Part shown: in pieces, positions 11,361-21,683 of the stretch
Position numbering within the stretch: the stretch's first letter is position 1
Layout: each line of letters starts with the position of its first letter
Assembly (NCBI RefSeq): GCF_001441165.1
Contig: NZ_CP013126.1
Span: 2,075,551 to 2,139,550, forward strand
Direction: 5' to 3'
DNA from: Acidipropionibacterium acidipropionici
GTDB lineage: Bacteria; Actinomycetota; Actinomycetes; Propionibacteriales; Propionibacteriaceae
DNA: 64,000 nucleotides
The notes under the pieces: generated by a model
Databases searched by the model: none
The model's input: only the letters and a program-made list of their open reading frames with translations
Told to the model about the DNA's origin: nothing
Program-made: the position numbers and the translations under genes

Positions 11361-11429
11361 GCGGCACACCTCCTGCTGTCCTGATCGTCCTGGGCGGAGA
11401 CCGCCCGAGTATCCCATCGTCGGGGGCTG

Positions 11430-11458
11430 TTGACAGCCTCTCAGGTCGTCGTTACTGT
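11430..11458 (+). promoter_or_regulatory. Sigma-70-type promoter of the sugar ABC operon
   Basis: TTGACA (11430-11435) and TACTGT (11453-11458) are separated by 17 bp. Transcription would start about 11465, immediately before or within the operator at 11468-11485. Confidence 0.75.
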
Positions 11459-11467
11459 AACAGCATC

Positions 11468-11485
11468 TGATGCAACGTTGTATCA
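11468..11485. promoter_or_regulatory. LacI-type operator on the sugar ABC operon promoter
   Basis: The 18-bp palindrome TGATGCAACGTTGTATCA is almost the same as the site on the GH2 promoter. The shared consensus is TGATACAACGTTGTATCA with the central CAACGTTG usual for LacI-family sites. It covers the expected transcription start. Confidence 0.82.
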
Positions 11486-11503
11486 GTCGGAAGGTCAATG
11501 GTG

Positions 11504-12919
11504 ATGGCGACACACACACGAAGCAGCGGAGCCGGCGCTCAGCGCCCGCCCGCCCAGGGGCCCGGCCCGGGCTCGCAGACCCCACCCGCCTCGTCGCCGA
11601 GGAGGCTGTCACGCAGGTCGGTCCTCAGAGGGACCGCCGCGCTCGGGGGCGCCGCGGCGCTCACCGGCGGACTGACCGCCTGCTCGGGATCGGGGACATT
11701 CGCGACCGGCGGGAGGACGCCGGTGCGGATCTGGGATCTGTTCACCGGGGCCGACGGGGAACGCATGCAGACCATGCAGGCGGCATGCATGAAGGCCCAC
11801 AAGGACGTCTCGATCGAGTCCACGACGCTGAGCTGGGGCTCCGCCTATTACACGAAACTGGCCATGGCGTCCTCGGGCGGCCGGCCCCCGGAGGCGGCGG
11901 TGATGCACATGTCACGGCTCGCCGGATACGCGCCGGGCGGCCTGCTGGAGCCCTTCGACCTCGATCGGCTGGCGGCCTACGGCGTCACGAGGAAGGACTT
12001 CGCCCCGGCCGTCTGGGAGAGGGCGACCTACAAGGGAGAGCTCTTCGCCCTGCCCCTGGACACCCACCCGTTCATCACCTTCTACTCGCCCAAGGTGGCC
12101 CGGAAGGCCGGGCTGCTCGACAGCTCGGGGAAGATGCGCAGTCTGGACTCCAAGGACGCCTTCCTCGACGCGGGGCGCTCGATGGCCAGGGCCACCGGCA
12201 AGTACGGCATGTCCTTCGGATACCTGCTCGACACCGCCCAGTCCTGGCGCCTGTTCTGGGGTCTCTACGGGCAGACCGGCGGTCAGTACCGGATGGTCCC
12301 CGGCTCCAGCGCCCAGCTGGACGAGTCTGCGGCGATCGAGGTGCTCTCCTTCATCCAGGAGGTGCTCAACGGGAAGATCGCGTCCAGGAACGCCGACTAC
12401 GCCGGGGCCATCGCGGCCTTCTCCAGCGGGAAGGCGGGGATGATCCTGTCGGGGGAGTGGGAGATCGTCGGCTTCAAGGCGTCGATGCCCGACGTCGCCG
12501 CCATGCCCTTCCCGAAGATCTTCGACAAGCCGGCCAACTACGCCGACTCGCACGCCTTCGTCCTGCCCAAGCAGGATTACCCGGATGAGAAGCGGCGGGA
12601 GGCCACCTACAAGGTGCTCGCCGACCTGGTGAAGAACCGAAGCCTCACCTGGGCCGAGGGCGGCCACATCCCGGCGTACATGCCGGTGCTGGCCACCGGC
12701 GCCTACCGGAAGCTGTCGCCGCAGCGCGACTACGCCGCGGCCTCCAAGATCGTGACCCTGGACCCGAAGGTCTGGTTCGCCGGCGCCGGTTCGGACTTCC
12801 AGGCCCGGATGTGCGACGAGATGGCGCCCACCCTCCAGGGGCAGAAGACGGCCAAGCAGGGGGTCGAGGCGATGCTGTCCCAGCTCGACCGCCTTCTGGC
12901 GGCCCCCCAGCCGATGTGA
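11504..12919 (+). CDS. Sugar ABC transporter substrate-binding lipoprotein (Tat type)
   Basis: The extracellular sugar-capturing component of a carbohydrate importer (family 1 solute-binding protein). The 471-residue protein begins with a long Pro/Ser-rich tail, then a twin-arginine signal (SRRSVLRGTAALGG, about residues 40-55) and a lipobox LTAC at about residues 57-61. It is therefore probably exported folded by Tat and lipidated at the cysteine. Later segments (AGMILSGEWEIVGF and similar) fit this class. ATG 11504 is chosen because GGAAGG lies 9 bp upstream; ATG 11498 is too close. Two permease genes follow; no ATPase gene is present, so a shared MsmK-type ATPase encoded elsewhere is likely. 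Confidence 0.9.
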   Translation: MATHTRSSGAGAQRPPAQGPGPGSQTPPASSPRRLSRRSVLRGTAALGGAAALTGGLTACSGSGTFATGGRTPVRIWDLFTGADGERMQTMQAACMKAHKDVSIESTTLSWGSAYYTKLAMASSGGRPPEAAVMHMSRLAGYAPGGLLEPFDLDRLAAYGVTRKDFAPAVWERATYKGELFALPLDTHPFITFYSPKVARKAGLLDSSGKMRSLDSKDAFLDAGRSMARATGKYGMSFGYLLDTAQSWRLFWGLYGQTGGQYRMVPGSSAQLDESAAIEVLSFIQEVLNGKIASRNADYAGAIAAFSSGKAGMILSGEWEIVGFKASMPDVAAMPFPKIFDKPANYADSHAFVLPKQDYPDEKRREATYKVLADLVKNRSLTWAEGGHIPAYMPVLATGAYRKLSPQRDYAAASKIVTLDPKVWFAGAGSDFQARMCDEMAPTLQGQKTAKQGVEAMLSQLDRLLAAPQPM

Positions 12920-13011
12920 GGCCGCGATGACTCACAACCTTGACGCGATGCGCATAACAGGCGCGGTCGCCATGACACAGAACTTCGCAACGACGCAGGA
13001 GTGGAGGCGCC

Positions 13012-13968
13012 ATGAGCACAGTGACTGAGGCGGCCGGCCGACGGACCGGAACCGCCCGCAGAAGGACAGGCGGCGCGACCACCGGGCCCTCCATCCCCGC
13101 GGGAAGGCGGCCGGTGGACTGGTCCGGCCCGGGCTTCGTCATCCCCTTCGTGGTGCTGGGGCTGATCTTCTTCGTGTGGCCGGTGATCTCGGGATTCGTC
13201 CTGAGTTTCACCAACCACAGCCTCACCGGCCTGGGCAATACCTTCGCCGGTCTGTCCAACTACGGCGAGGCCCTCACCGACCCGCAGGTCTGGGAGACCT
13301 TCGGGCAGACGGTGATGTTCACCGTCATCTCCACCATCCCGCTGGTGCTGATCGGGCTCATCATGGCCCTTCTGGTCAACACTGGCGTGTGGGGCCAGTG
13401 GTTCTGGAGGCTGTCCTTCTTCGCCTCCTACCTGCTGCCCTCGGCCGTGGTGGCGTCGGTCTTCGTGTGGATCTTCGCCTCCGACATCGGGCTGGCCGAC
13501 TCCTGGACAGCCGCTCTGGGGATGGATCCGGTGGGCTGGCTCACCAAGGAGTCGACCGCGCTGTGGACCATCGCCGGGGTCACCGTCTGGTGGACGGTCG
13601 GATTCAACTTCCTGCTGTTCTCCTCGGCCCTGCAGGGGATCCCGCTGGCCATGTACGAGGCCTCGATGTTCGACGGCGCCGGCGCCTGGCGGCGTCTGTT
13701 CTCCATCACGCTGCCCCAGCTCAAGAGCATCACCGGGGTCATCGTCGCCCTTCAGCTGCTCGCATCGCTGAAGGTCTTCGACCAGATCTACATGATGACC
13801 GCCGGGGGCCCGAACGGATCGACCAGATCGATCCTCGAGTACATCTACGACACCGGCTTCACGAACTACCGGATGGGCTACGCGTCGGCCATCTCCTACG
13901 TGTTCTTCGCGATCATCCTCATCCTGTCGCTGTTCACCTACCTGCCCGGAAGGAGGGGTCAGCGATGA
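13012..13968 (+). CDS. Sugar ABC transporter permease, MalF-like
   Basis: An inner-membrane permease of the carbohydrate importer. The 318 residues have a cytoplasmic N-terminal tail of about 40 residues and then six transmembrane segments, beginning GFVIPFVVLGLIFFVWPVIS. The EAA loop that contacts the ATPase reads YEASMFDGAGAWRRLFSITLP. GGAGG precedes the ATG. It overlaps the next permease by 4 bp. The specific sugar is unknown. Confidence 0.92.
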   Translation: MSTVTEAAGRRTGTARRRTGGATTGPSIPAGRRPVDWSGPGFVIPFVVLGLIFFVWPVISGFVLSFTNHSLTGLGNTFAGLSNYGEALTDPQVWETFGQTVMFTVISTIPLVLIGLIMALLVNTGVWGQWFWRLSFFASYLLPSAVVASVFVWIFASDIGLADSWTAALGMDPVGWLTKESTALWTIAGVTVWWTVGFNFLLFSSALQGIPLAMYEASMFDGAGAWRRLFSITLPQLKSITGVIVALQLLASLKVFDQIYMMTAGGPNGSTRSILEYIYDTGFTNYRMGYASAISYVFFAIILILSLFTYLPGRRGQR

Positions 13969-14903
13969 GCACCGCCGCAACGGAGCTGTCCGCACCCGCC
14001 ACCACACGCATCTCCGCGAGAGCGGCCGAAAGGGCCGTGCGCAAGGAGGAGAACCGCATCAAGCGGCGCCTCATGCTCGGGGACTCCAAGGCCCCCCGGG
14101 TCGTGGTCTTCGCGATCCTGCTGGTGATGTCGGTGGCATGGCTCATCCCGATCCTGTGGGCCATCGACACCTCCCTCAAGACCGAGCCGGACGCCGAGGC
14201 CTCGGCCTCCTGGATCCCGCGGCACGGGTTCACCCTGAGCGCCTACGTCGACCAGTTCGCCAACGGCCACATCGGGCGCTGGATGCTCAACTCACTGGGC
14301 ATCGCCCTGGCGGTGATGGTGATCACGGTCATCGTCTCCGCGATGGCCGCCTACGCCTTCTCCTGCACCCGGTTCCGCGGCCGAAACGGTCTCTTCGCCG
14401 TGACCATCGCGGCCATCATGGTGCCCTCGCAGATCCTGATCGTGCCGCAGTTCCAGCAGATGCAGACCCTCCACCTGGTCGACACCGCAGCGGCGGTGGT
14501 CTTCCCGCAGGTGGTCCAACCGGTGATGATCCTGGTGCTCAAGAGCTTCATGGATCAGCTGCCGCGAGAGCTGCTGGACGCCGCCCGGATCGACGGCGCG
14601 AGCGCCTGGCGGGTGTTCTGGTCGGTGGTGATGCCACTGTCCCGCTCGATCATCTCGGCGGTGGCGATCTTCGTGTTCATCGGGGCCTGGAACAACTTCC
14701 TGTGGCCCTTCATCATCACGAACAACCCGTCGCTGATGACCCTTCCGGTCGGGCTGTCGACCATCAAGAACGCCTACGGCGTCCAGTACGTCTCCGGGAT
14801 GGCCTCAGCCATGATCGCGTCGATCCCGCTGCTGGTGATCTTCATGCTCTTCCAGCGCAAGATCGTGGCGAGCGTCGCGATGACCGGCATGGCCACCACC
14901 TGA
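13965..14903 (+). CDS. Sugar ABC transporter permease, MalG-like
   Basis: The partner permease of the same importer. The 312-residue protein begins MSTAATELSAPATT at an ATG overlapping the previous stop (ATGA), with AGGAGG 9 bp upstream. It has six transmembrane segments and the EAA loop LLDAARIDGASAWRVFWSVVMP. The last genes of the regulon end here; family A repeats start 20 bp after the stop. Confidence 0.93.
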   Translation: MSTAATELSAPATTRISARAAERAVRKEENRIKRRLMLGDSKAPRVVVFAILLVMSVAWLIPILWAIDTSLKTEPDAEASASWIPRHGFTLSAYVDQFANGHIGRWMLNSLGIALAVMVITVIVSAMAAYAFSCTRFRGRNGLFAVTIAAIMVPSQILIVPQFQQMQTLHLVDTAAAVVFPQVVQPVMILVLKSFMDQLPRELLDAARIDGASAWRVFWSVVMPLSRSIISAVAIFVFIGAWNNFLWPFIITNNPSLMTLPVGLSTIKNAYGVQYVSGMASAMIASIPLLVIFMLFQRKIVASVAMTGMATT

Positions 14904-14923
14904 GGACCCGCCGGGGGAGGGAC

Positions 14924-14988
14924 GAGTTCTGCCATGACAGCGCCGCGGAAGGGATAGTCCCCTTCGCCCCGATGTCGTGGCAGAACTC
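14924..14988. repeat. Family A 65-bp palindromic element, copy A4
   Basis: The ends are GAGTTCTGCCA and TGGCAGAACTC, and the inner hairpin AAGGG-GATAGTC-CCCTT closes around the ATAGT centre. Exactly 26 bp separate it from A5. Confidence 0.85.
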
Positions 14989-15014
14989 GCAACCCCCCAT
15001 GGTGAGGCCCCGAC

Positions 15015-15079
15015 GAGTTCTGCCACCGCAGGCCCGTGGATCGGGTAATCCGCTCCGCGGTGCTGTGGTGGCAGAAATC
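15015..15079. repeat. Family A 65-bp palindromic element, copy A5
   Basis: The left end is GAGTTCTGCCA and the right end TGGCAGAAATC, one mismatch from perfect. The centre GGGTAATCC departs from the GGATAGT consensus. It ends 32 bp before the UvrA-like start and so lies in that gene's promoter or leader. Confidence 0.8.
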
Positions 15080-15111
15080 GTCGCCATGGTGGCGCGGAGC
15101 AGGATGGAGGC

Positions 15112-17598
15112 ATGACCCAGGAACCGCAGCAGTCACGACCCCACGGCCCCGACCGCATCAGTGTCAGGGGTGCGCGGGTCCACAACCTGCACGGGATCGA
15201 CGTCGACATCCCGCTGAACCGGATGGTCGGGATCGCCGGGGTCTCGGGATCGGGGAAATCCTCCCTGGCCCTGGGAGTGCTCTACGCGGAGGGCTCCAGG
15301 CGGTACCTGGAGGCCCTGTCGACCTACACCAGACGCCGGCTCACCCAGGCCTCGCGGGCCGGGGTCGACTCGGTGGAGCATGTGCCGGCCGCCCTGGCCC
15401 TGCGGCAGCGCCCGGGGATCCCCGGCGTCCGCAGCACCTTCGGCACCTCGACCGAACTGCTCAACAGCCTGAGACTGGTCTTCTCCCGGCTGGCCCGCCA
15501 CCGCTGCCCGAACGGCCACTACCTGGAACCGACCACCGACGTCGCCCTGGACCGCCCGCTGACCTGCCCGACCTGCCGGGCCACGTTCCGGGCCCCCGGC
15601 GCCGAGTCCCTGGCCTTCAACTCCGCCGGGGCCTGCCCGCGCTGCTCGGGCACCGGGGTGGTCCGCGACGTCGACGACGCCACCCTGGTGCCCGACGAGT
15701 CGCTGACCATCGAGGACGGCGCCGTCGAATCCTGGAAGATCATGGGCTCGACGCCGAATCCCCGGGTCGTCGCCGAACTCGGGGTGCGCACCGACGTCCC
15801 CTTCGCCGAGCTGTCGGCCGAGGAGAGGCGGATCGTGTTCGACGGGCCTCAGGTCAAGAGGCACATCATGGTGCCCTCGAAGAACGGCAGGATCTTCGAC
15901 CTCAACTGGACCTACCGCAACGCGCGGGTCGCCGTCCGCGAGGCCCTGGCCGGAGCGAAATCCGAGAAGGGGCTGGCCAGGATCAACCGCTTCCTGTCGG
16001 TGCAGACCTGCCCCGACTGCGGCGGGTCCCGGCTCTCTCAGGCCGCCCGGGCGCCGCTGGTCGACGGGCAGGACCTCGCCTCGGCGTCCGCCATGACCCT
16101 CCAGGAACTCGTCGACTGGCTGCCCGGAGTCGTCGACACCGTGCCTGCCGACATGACCGCGATGGCGCGCACGATCATCTCCCAGATGATCGACACCGCC
16201 GGACGACTGCTCGAACTGGGCCTGGGCTACCTCTCCCTGGACCGCGCCTCGGCCACCCTGTCGACCGGGGAGAGGCAGCGAGTCCAGCTGGCCAGAGCCG
16301 TCCGCAACCGCACCACCGGCGTCCTCTACGTCCTCGACGAACCCTCGATCGGCCTGCACCCCTCCAATGTCGACGGGCTGCTCGGCGTCATCGACGACCT
16401 GCTCGCCGACGGGAACTCGGTGGTGGTCGTCGATCACGACGTCGCCCTGCTGCGCCGGGCGGACCACCTCATCGAGATCGGCCCGGGCTCGGGCGCCGAC
16501 GGCGGCACCGTGGTGACCGCCGGCACCGTCGCCGAGGTGATCGAGGACCCGCACTCACTGATCGGGCCCTTCCTGTCCGGGCGCTCCCGGGTGGCCATGG
16601 ATGCCCCCGGCACCGATCCCCGCGGGGTGATCCGGATGACCACCGGCCCGATCCACACTGTGGGGCCGCTGGAGGTCGAGATCCCGCGCGGCCGGCTCAC
16701 CGTGGTCACCGGGGTGTCGGGATCGGGCAAGACGACGATGGTGCTCGAATCTCTTGTGCCCGGCCTGGAGGCGCTGGTCGAGGGCTCCCCGCTGCCCGAC
16801 CCGGTGCGCAGCATAGAGGCCGACGGGCTACGGCGCGTGCACCTCATCGACTCCACCCCGATCGGGATCAATGTGCGCTCCACCGTCGCCACCTACTCCG
16901 GAGTGATGGACGAGCTGCGCAAGGCCTGGGCCGCCACCGACGACGCCAGAAGCGCCGGCCACGGGGCCGGGGACTTCTCCTACAACACCGGAGAGCTGCG
17001 CTGCCCCACCTGCTCGGGCACCGGGGAGATCTCCCTGGACGTGCAGTTCCTGCCCGACGTCGACATCGTCTGCCCCGACTGCGGCGGGACCCGGTTCGCA
17101 CCCGAGGCCGGGCGGATCCGCCGCAACGGCGTCTCCCTGCCCGAACTGCTCGGACGATCGGTCGCCCGGGCCCTCGACGACGTCGGCGACATCCCCGCGG
17201 TGCGGCGCCGGTTGCGCACCCTGGTGGATCTGGGCCTGGGCTACCTCACCCTGGGGGAGTCGACGCCGGCGCTGTCGGGAGGGGAGGCGCAGCGCCTCAA
17301 GCTGGCCTCCCAGATGGCCCGCGACCAGGCCGACGCCGTCTTCGTCTTCGACGAGCCCACCGTCGGCCTGCACCCCCTCGACGTGGAGACCCTGCTGCGG
17401 GTGCTGGGCAGGCTGCTGGGCCATGGCGCGACGGTCGTCGTCATCGAGCACGACCTCGACGTCATCGGGCACGCCGATCACATCATTGACATGGGGCCAG
17501 GCGGGGGAGCCGCGGGCGGGCGGATCGTGGCCACCGGCACACCCGCCGAGATCGCCGCCGAGCCCGGCTCTTTGACCGGCCGCTACCTGGCCCGATGA
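15112..17598 (+). CDS. UvrA-like ABC ATPase (UvrA2 class)
   Basis: A duplicated ABC ATPase related to the DNA-damage sensor UvrA. At 828 residues it is about 110-130 shorter than UvrA1. The first Walker A is GVSGSGKS (43-50), the second GVSGSGKT (about 535-542). Signature motifs are LSTGERQR and LSGGEAQR. Cys-pair zinc sites ([26 protein letters not shown]) are present. The shorter length fits the UvrA2 class, which lacks the UvrB-binding domain and has been linked to drug tolerance; that role is family knowledge and not shown here. ATG 15112 has GGATGGAGG just upstream. The gene stands alone between the sugar regulon and the spc block. Confidence 0.88.
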   Translation: MTQEPQQSRPHGPDRISVRGARVHNLHGIDVDIPLNRMVGIAGVSGSGKSSLALGVLYAEGSRRYLEALSTYTRRRLTQASRAGVDSVEHVPAALALRQRPGIPGVRSTFGTSTELLNSLRLVFSRLARHRCPNGHYLEPTTDVALDRPLTCPTCRATFRAPGAESLAFNSAGACPRCSGTGVVRDVDDATLVPDESLTIEDGAVESWKIMGSTPNPRVVAELGVRTDVPFAELSAEERRIVFDGPQVKRHIMVPSKNGRIFDLNWTYRNARVAVREALAGAKSEKGLARINRFLSVQTCPDCGGSRLSQAARAPLVDGQDLASASAMTLQELVDWLPGVVDTVPADMTAMARTIISQMIDTAGRLLELGLGYLSLDRASATLSTGERQRVQLARAVRNRTTGVLYVLDEPSIGLHPSNVDGLLGVIDDLLADGNSVVVVDHDVALLRRADHLIEIGPGSGADGGTVVTAGTVAEVIEDPHSLIGPFLSGRSRVAMDAPGTDPRGVIRMTTGPIHTVGPLEVEIPRGRLTVVTGVSGSGKTTMVLESLVPGLEALVEGSPLPDPVRSIEADGLRRVHLIDSTPIGINVRSTVATYSGVMDELRKAWAATDDARSAGHGAGDFSYNTGELRCPTCSGTGEISLDVQFLPDVDIVCPDCGGTRFAPEAGRIRRNGVSLPELLGRSVARALDDVGDIPAVRRRLRTLVDLGLGYLTLGESTPALSGGEAQRLKLASQMARDQADAVFVFDEPTVGLHPLDVETLLRVLGRLLGHGATVVVIEHDLDVIGHADHIIDMGPGGGAAGGRIVATGTPAEIAAEPGSLTGRYLAR

Positions 17599-17878
17599 GC
17601 CGCCCGGGCGCCCCCACCGGGGATGCCGGCCCCGATTTCCCCGGATATCACCTCATGGGGTACGCTGTCCAAGTTGCCTTGTGACCGAGCCCTCGTGGAA
17701 GGACGCGGATGTTCCGACATCCACGCCTCGACCGAGTGGGACCCTTCGCGGGCAATGCTGCGTGTCCGACGGGGTCCTGCCCCGCCAGGTACGGGCCGCC
17801 TCCTGGCAAAATCCAGGGGGTTCGTGTTCAACAGTCCCGCCAGGCCCTCACGGGGAACCAGGGGACGGAGGAGAAGAC
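17599..17878 (+). other. Upstream region of the spc ribosomal block
   Basis: No gene is seen in these 280 bp. A TACGCT hexamer (17661-17666) could be a -10 box, but no good -35 accompanies it. The leader would be about 200 nt long. An upstream in-frame ATG (17681) extends the rplN reading but encodes no ribosomal sequence. Confidence 0.35.
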
Positions 17879-18247
17879 ATGATCCAGCAGGAGACGCGAC
17901 TCAAGGTCGCCGACAACACGGGTGCCAAGGAGCTTCTGTGCATCCGTGTTCTCGGGGGGACCAAGCGTCGCTACGCCGGGCTCGGTGACACCATCGTGTG
18001 CACCGTCAAGGACGCCATTCCCGGTGGCAACGTCAAGCGCGGCGAGGTCGTCAAGGCCGTCGTCGTGCGCACCGTCAAGCAGCACCGTCGTCCCGATGGC
18101 TCGTACATCAAGTTCGACGAGAACGCCGCCGTCATCCTGTCCGGCGACGGACAGCCCCGCGGCACCCGCATCTTCGGGCCCATCGCCCGTGAGCTGCGTG
18201 ACAAGAAGTTCATGCGCATCATCTCGCTCGCCCCGGAGGTGATCTGA
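17879..18247 (+). CDS. rplN: 50S ribosomal protein L14
   Basis: L14 lies at the subunit interface and binds the silencing factor RsfS in other bacteria. The 122 residues begin [20 protein letters not shown], the canonical start, with GGAGGAGAAG upstream. Here it starts a transcription unit, because the usual upstream neighbour rpsQ is about 9.9 kb away. rplX begins directly after the stop. Confidence 0.97.
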   Translation: MIQQETRLKVADNTGAKELLCIRVLGGTKRRYAGLGDTIVCTVKDAIPGGNVKRGEVVKAVVVRTVKQHRRPDGSYIKFDENAAVILSGDGQPRGTRIFGPIARELRDKKFMRIISLAPEVI

Positions 18248-18616
18248 GTGAAGTCCCTCAAGATCAAGAAGGGTGACCGCGTCAAGGTCATCGCCGGAAA
18301 CGACAAGGGCACCATCGGTGAGGTGCTCTCCGTGGACCCGGCCCGCGAGCGGGTCGTCGTCCAGGGCGTCAACATCCGCAAGCACCACCGCCGTGACACC
18401 CCGAATCCCGACGGCTCCGCCAACAAGGGCGGGATCATCAGCTCCGAGGCCCCGATCCACGTGTCGAACGTCCAGCTCGTCACCAAGGTCGACGGCGAGG
18501 ACGTGGTGACCCGCGCCGGCTACCGTCGCGTCGATGTCACCAAGCGCCGCCCCGACGGTTCCGAGTACGCCGCCCAGCGCAGCGTCCGCTACCTCAAGAA
18601 GGGAGAGGCCAAGTGA
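18248..18616 (+). CDS. rplX: 50S ribosomal protein L24
   Basis: L24 is an assembly initiator for the 50S subunit. The 122 residues start at a GTG immediately after the rplN stop. The KOW motif is at the N-terminus ([22 protein letters not shown]), followed by [10 protein letters not shown]. It overlaps rplE by 4 bp. Confidence 0.96.
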   Translation: MKSLKIKKGDRVKVIAGNDKGTIGEVLSVDPARERVVVQGVNIRKHHRRDTPNPDGSANKGGIISSEAPIHVSNVQLVTKVDGEDVVTRAGYRRVDVTKRRPDGSEYAAQRSVRYLKKGEAK

Positions 18617-19245
18617 GCGCCGAAGCCCCCGAGACCACCTACGAAGGCCCGCGGCTCAAGAAGCAGTACCGCGACGAGATCGTGCCGGCCCTCCAGGAGG
18701 AGTTCCACTACGCCAACCCGATGCTCATCCCCGGCCTGGTCAAGGTCGTCGTGAACATGGGCGTCGGCGACGCGGCCCACGACTCGAAGGTCATGGACGG
18801 AGCGATCCGCGACATCACCGCGATCACCGGCCAGAAGCCCCAGGTCACCAAGGCCCGCAAGTCCATCGCCCAGTTCAAGCTGCGCGAGGGCCAGCCGATC
18901 GGCTGCCACGTCACCCTCCGCGGGGACCGCATGTGGGAGTTCGCCGACCGCCTGCTGACTCTGGCACTGCCGCGAATCCGCGACTTCCGCGGTCTCAACG
19001 GCAACCAGTTCGACGGCCAGGGCAACTACACCTTCGGTCTGTCCGAGCAGGTCATGTTCCTGGAGATCGATCAGGACAACATCGACCGCGTGCGCGGCAT
19101 GGACATCACCTTCGTCACCACGGCGAAGAGCGACGAGGAGGGCAAGGCCCTGCTCAAGCACCTCGGCTTCCCGTTCAAGGCCAAGGACGATCCGAAGGTC
19201 AAGGTCAAGCGCGGCCCGGCCTACTACGCCAAGAAGAAGAAGTGA
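18613..19245 (+). CDS. rplE: 50S ribosomal protein L5
   Basis: L5 binds 5S rRNA in the central protuberance. The 210-residue protein carries the conserved [33 protein letters not shown] and the C-terminal [20 protein letters not shown]. It has about 20 extra N-terminal residues over E. coli L5. GTG overlaps the rplX stop. Confidence 0.96.
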   Translation: MSAEAPETTYEGPRLKKQYRDEIVPALQEEFHYANPMLIPGLVKVVVNMGVGDAAHDSKVMDGAIRDITAITGQKPQVTKARKSIAQFKLREGQPIGCHVTLRGDRMWEFADRLLTLALPRIRDFRGLNGNQFDGQGNYTFGLSEQVMFLEIDQDNIDRVRGMDITFVTTAKSDEEGKALLKHLGFPFKAKDDPKVKVKRGPAYYAKKKK

Positions 19246-19259
19246 GGCAGGAGTAACCG

Positions 19260-19445
19260 ATGGCCAAGACAGCTCTGAAGGTCAAGGCGGCTCGCAAGCC
19301 GAAGTTCGAGGTGCGCGGTTACACCCGCTGCCAGCGTTGCGGAAGGCCTCACTCGGTCTACCGCAAGTTCAAGCTGTGCAGGATCTGCCTGCGTGAGATG
19401 GCTCACGCCGGCGAGCTCCCGGGCGTGACCAAGTCCTCCTGGTGA
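19260..19445 (+). CDS. rpsZ: 30S ribosomal protein S14, zinc-binding type Z
   Basis: S14 is in the 30S head. This is the short zinc type with 61 residues and ligands Cys24, Cys27, Cys40 and Cys43 (CQRC and CRIC). The C-terminus [10 protein letters not shown] is typical. Zinc-independent paralogues, often controlled by Zur, are not in this window. rpsH follows after about 205 bp. Confidence 0.97.
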   Translation: MAKTALKVKAARKPKFEVRGYTRCQRCGRPHSVYRKFKLCRICLREMAHAGELPGVTKSSW

Positions 19446-19452
19446 TCCGCGA

Positions 19453-19482
19453 CCCGTCGGCCGGCCTCCGTCGGCCGACGGG
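19453..19482. terminator. Hairpin between rpsZ and rpsH
   Basis: The arms CCCGTCGGCC (19453-19462) and GGCCGACGGG (19473-19482) are perfectly complementary, with a 10-nt loop and no T-run. It could be an attenuator or RNA-processing site within the spc transcript. Confidence 0.45.
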
Positions 19483-19650
19483 ATGTCGAATCCTGCGGCA
19501 CGGCCGCACGGATCTCGGGTGCCACGGCGCCCACGGGCCACGACGGCCCTGGCGGGGGATGCCCCGCCGCCCACAATTCTGACAACACAGCAGGTCCCGG
19601 AACGGGTCATCCGAATCGGGAAACCGTTGTGAGAAAGAGGCCAACCAGCC

Positions 19651-20058
19651 ATGACCATGACTGATCCGATCGCAGACATGCTGACCCGTCTGCGTAACGC
19701 CAACCGGGCGTTCCATGACTCGACGACCATGCCCCACTCGAAGATCAAGGCGGGAATCGCCGAGATCCTCAAGGCGGAGGGCTACATCGCCGGGTTCGAG
19801 GTCAACGAGCCCGCCGAGGGTGAGGTCGGCAAGACCCTCACCATCGAGCTCAAGTACGGCGAGGACCGCAAGCGTTCGATCGTCGGCGTCCGTCGCATCA
19901 GCAAGCCCGGACTTCGCGTCTACGCGAAGTCCACCGCACTGCCGAAGGTTCTCGGCGGCCTGGGGATCGCCATCATCTCGACCTCCCAGGGCCTCCTGAC
20001 CGACAAGCAGGCGCACGAGAAGTCCGTGGGCGGGGAAGTCCTCGCCTACGTCTGGTGA
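19651..20058 (+). CDS. rpsH: 30S ribosomal protein S8
   Basis: S8 binds 16S rRNA and, in E. coli, represses the spc operon. The 135 residues begin [18 protein letters not shown], with the C-terminal signature [37 protein letters not shown] is about 10 bp upstream of ATG 19651; ATG 19657 is a possible alternative. Confidence 0.96.
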   Translation: MTMTDPIADMLTRLRNANRAFHDSTTMPHSKIKAGIAEILKAEGYIAGFEVNEPAEGEVGKTLTIELKYGEDRKRSIVGVRRISKPGLRVYAKSTALPKVLGGLGIAIISTSQGLLTDKQAHEKSVGGEVLAYVW

Positions 20059-20089
20059 CCGGTCCGAGACAGTAGTAAGGAGTTAAGTA

Positions 20090-20632
20090 ATGTCGCGTAT
20101 TGGCAGGCTCCCCATCACCGTCCCGTCCGGTGTTGAGGTGAAGCTCGATGGGCAGGACGTCGAGGTGAAGGGTCCCAAGGGGACTCTCAGCCTCTCCGTC
20201 GCCGAACCCATCTCGGTGAGCAGGAACGATGAGGGCCAGGTCGTGGTCTCCCGTCCGAACGACGAGCGTGAGAACCGCTCGCTGCACGGGCTGACCCGCA
20301 CCCTCATCAACAACATGGTGATCGGCGTCACCCAGGGATACGAGAAGAAGCTCGAGATCCAGGGTGTCGGCTACCGAGTCATCTCCAAGGGCCCCAAGCA
20401 GCTCGAGTTCAACCTGGGCTTCTCCCACCCGGTGTTCGTTGACGCCCCCGAGGGCATCACCTTCGCCGTGGAGAACCCCACGAAGTTCTCGGTGCAGGGC
20501 ATTGACAAGCAGGTCGTCGGCGAGACCGCGGCCAAGATCCGCAAGATCCGCAAGCCCGAGCCGTACAAGGGCAAGGGCGTGCGCTACGCCGACGAGAACG
20601 TCCGCCGCAAGGTCGGAAAGGCAGGTAAGTGA
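20090..20632 (+). CDS. rplF: 50S ribosomal protein L6
   Basis: L6 lies near the sarcin-ricin loop and GTPase-associated centre. The 180 residues show the duplicated L6 fold and the signature [14 protein letters not shown] near the C-terminus. AAGGAG lies upstream of the ATG. The stop shares one base with the rplR start. Confidence 0.97.
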   Translation: MSRIGRLPITVPSGVEVKLDGQDVEVKGPKGTLSLSVAEPISVSRNDEGQVVVSRPNDERENRSLHGLTRTLINNMVIGVTQGYEKKLEIQGVGYRVISKGPKQLEFNLGFSHPVFVDAPEGITFAVENPTKFSVQGIDKQVVGETAAKIRKIRKPEPYKGKGVRYADENVRRKVGKAGK

Positions 20633-21015
20633 TGGCTGTCGCACTCAAGAGTGGCAAGAACCTGGCCTCGAAGACCGCATCGCGTCATCGTCGTCAGCTG
20701 CGTGGCCGCAAGAACGTCTTCGGCTCGGTCGAGCGCCCCCGCATGGTGGTCACCCGGTCCGCCAAGCACGTGTTCGTCCAGGTGATCGACGACACCGCCG
20801 GTCACACCCTGGTCTCGGCCTCCTCCATGGAGCCCGAGCTGCGGGGCATGGAGGCCGACAAGACCGCCAAGGCCGCACGCGTGGGCACCCTCGTCGGTGA
20901 GCGCGCCAAGGCCGCGGGGATCGAGAAGGTCGTCTTCGACCGCGCCGGCAACAAGTACCACGGCAGGATCGCTGCGCTGGCCGATGCGGCCCGCGAGGCC
21001 GGTCTGGACTTCTGA
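20632..21015 (+). CDS. rplR: 50S ribosomal protein L18
   Basis: L18 binds 5S rRNA with L5. The 127 residues include RLVVTRS-like [18 protein letters not shown] and the C-terminal [29 protein letters not shown] 20632 is preferred to the in-frame GTG at 20629. It sits in canonical order before rpsE. Confidence 0.96.
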   Translation: MAVALKSGKNLASKTASRHRRQLRGRKNVFGSVERPRMVVTRSAKHVFVQVIDDTAGHTLVSASSMEPELRGMEADKTAKAARVGTLVGERAKAAGIEKVVFDRAGNKYHGRIAALADAAREAGLDF

Positions 21016-21038
21016 CCACGAAAGGTAAGTGAGTAGCG

Positions 21039-21683
21039 ATGAGTGGAACCCAGCGCCGCGGTGGCGGTGCAGGTGGCGAGCGTCGCGGCCGCGACGACCG
21101 TCGTGGCCAGAACGATCGTGACAAGAATCAGTACCTGGAGCGCGTGGTTGCGATCAACCGCGTCGCCAAGGTCGTCCAGGGCGGACGCCGCTTCAGCTTC
21201 ACCGCGCTGGTCGTGGTGGGCGACGGCGAGGGCACCGTGGGCGTCGGATACGGCAAGGCCAAGGAGGTGCCCGCGGCGATCGCCAAGGGTGTCGAGGAGG
21301 CCAAGAAGCACTTCTTCAAGGTGCCGCGCATCGGCCGCACCATCACCCACCCGGTGATCGGTGAGAAGGCCGCAGGCGTGGTCCTGCTGCGCCCCGCCTC
21401 CCCCGGTACCGGCGTCATCGCCGGTGGCTCGGCCCGCGCCGTGCTGGAGTGCGCCGGAGTCGGCGATGTGCTGGCCAAGTCCCTCGGCTCCTCGAACGCG
21501 ATCAACGTGGTGCACGCCACGGTGGCCGCGCTCCAGCAGCTGGAGGAGCCCGAGGAGGTCGCCCGCCGTCGTGGCATGTCCGTCGAGGACGTCGCCCCGA
21601 AGGCCATGCTGGCCGCCCGCAAGGCTGCCGATGAGGCTGCCGCCCAGGCCAAGTCCGAGGAGAAGTCGGGGGCCAGGGCATGA
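21039..21683 (+). CDS. rpsE: 30S ribosomal protein S5
   Basis: S5 contributes to decoding fidelity. The 214-residue protein has an Arg/Gly-rich N-terminal tail of about 35 residues, then the double-stranded RNA-binding-like domain ([19 protein letters not shown]) and the C-terminal domain with [18 protein letters not shown] lies upstream of the ATG. It overlaps rpmD by 4 bp. Confidence 0.96.
   Translation: MSGTQRRGGGAGGERRGRDDRRGQNDRDKNQYLERVVAINRVAKVVQGGRRFSFTALVVVGDGEGTVGVGYGKAKEVPAAIAKGVEEAKKHFFKVPRIGRTITHPVIGEKAAGVVLLRPASPGTGVIAGGSARAVLECAGVGDVLAKSLGSSNAINVVHATVAALQQLEEPEEVARRRGMSVEDVAPKAMLAARKAADEAAAQAKSEEKSGARA

Noticed and set aside
10272-11612. LacI gene starting at 11612
   Set aside because: The extra 84 residues would cover the operator and promoter of the importer operon. 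A TTG with AGGAGG gives a normal LacI N-terminus.
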